From positions 1 through 6,155 of the forward strand of contig CALZHV010000129.1 in NCBI GenBank assembly GCA_945787485.1: 6,155 nucleotides of DNA, written 5' to 3'. This DNA is from an uncultured Lachnospiraceae bacterium. Lineage in GTDB: Bacteria > Bacillota > Clostridia > Lachnospirales > Lachnospiraceae. A program made the position numbers and the translations under genes. Position 1 is the stretch's first letter. Every line of letters starts with the position of its first letter. The notes beneath the pieces are model-generated. The model worked only from the letters and a program-made list of their open reading frames with translations. It was not told the origin of the DNA and did no database searches. Of this stretch, positions 5,596 to 6,155 are shown piece by piece.

Positions 5596-6155
5596 CTATC
5601 TTGGTACTTCAACCATAGTATAAGCTTCAATGATATCAAATTCCTTTAAATCATTAAATCCGTTAATAACGATACCGCATTCAAATCCAAATTTAACTTC
5701 CTTAACATCGTCTTTGAATCTCTTCAATGAACCTATCTCACCTTCAAAGATAACTTCACCTTCTCTGCTGACTCTGATTTTGCTGTTTCTTGTAATCACA
5801 CCATCCTGAACATATGAGCCGGCAATCACACCAACACCTGATGCCTTATATGTCTGTCTTACTTCTGCATGACCTAAAATTTTCTCTTCAAATATAGGAT
5901 CAAGCATTCCTTTCATGGCAGATTCAATATCTTCTATAGCATTGTAAATAACCTTGTATAATCTTATATCAACCTTTTCTCTGTCAGCTGCATCCTTAGC
6001 CTGATTATCAGGTCTAATGTTAAATCCAATAATGATAGCATTTGATGCTGAAGCAAGGTTAACATCTGATTCATTTATCGCACCAACACCTGAGTGAATA
6101 CATTTAACAGCAACTTCTTCATTAGATAATTTAAGAAGACTTGCTTTTACAGCTT
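5596..6155 (-). CDS. infB: Translation initiation factor IF-2 (C-terminal 185 residues, cut by window edge)
   Basis: GTPase that brings fMet-tRNA to the 30S subunit and promotes subunit joining. Only the C-terminal part is present; the G domain lies beyond the right edge. The open frame runs through to base 6155, so the Met at 5916 is internal. Visible are the domain III signatures KLSNEEVAVKCIHSGVGA, NESDVNLASASNAIIIGFN and REKVDIRLYKVIY. They are followed by AMKGMLDP, the domain IV beta-barrel beginning EVRQTYKASGVGVIAGSYV, SLKRFKDDVKEVKFGFECGI, and the end EAYTMVEVPR, where the family normally ends. First gene seen of the operon; nusA and L7Ae/YlxR-type genes would be expected upstream. 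Confidence 0.97.
   Translation of the reverse strand, partial: AVKASLLKLSNEEVAVKCIHSGVGAINESDVNLASASNAIIIGFNIRPDNQAKDAADREKVDIRLYKVIYNAIEDIESAMKGMLDPIFEEKILGHAEVRQTYKASGVGVIAGSYVQDGVITRNSKIRVSREGEVIFEGEIGSLKRFKDDVKEVKFGFECGIVINGFNDLKEFDIIEAYTMVEVPR

Noticed and set aside
5596..5916. A separate 106-residue protein starting at the Met at 5916
   Set aside because: The frame stays open to the right edge with IF-2 sequence throughout, so this Met is internal to infB.

Overview
This is a chromosomal, AT-rich window from a low-GC Firmicute. The likely source is a clostridial lineage near Lachnospiraceae, judging from the wording of LigA, RluF and the Lrp-type regulator, which I recognise from memory and not from a search. 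Arginine codons in ligA and in the part of infB translated by hand are AGA or AGG. No mobile element, CRISPR array or phage gene is visible, and every gene of normal size matches a known housekeeping family.

Right part (2393-6155, minus strand). This is the conserved translation/RNA-maturation cluster, read right to left: infB (3' part, cut by the window edge), rbfA, nrnA, truB, ribF, then a tRNA-Arg(CCG) gene. Gaps are 28, -8, 16 and 30 nt, so it is almost certainly one operon. IF2 starts translation, RbfA matures the 30S subunit, NrnA degrades short RNA and pAp, TruB makes Psi55 in tRNA, and RibF makes FMN and FAD. truB and ribF both start with TTG. The last 10 nt of ribF, including its stop codon, are also the first 10 nt of the tRNA.

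Middle (1676-2392). A plus-strand Lrp/AsnC-family regulator has its own promoter and runs convergently toward the tRNA. A long, almost pure A/T hairpin between them has T-runs on both sides and looks like a shared bidirectional terminator.

Left part (1-1675, minus strand). An RluF-type 23S rRNA pseudouridine synthase and an NAD-dependent DNA ligase (LigA, 3' end outside the window) form a two-gene unit diverging from the regulator. The ligase keeps the KxDG lysine but differs at several positions regarded as essential in E. coli LigA.

I do not see a convincing new multi-gene system. The best leads are the ribF/tRNA overlap, the divergent LigA active site and the A/T-only terminator.
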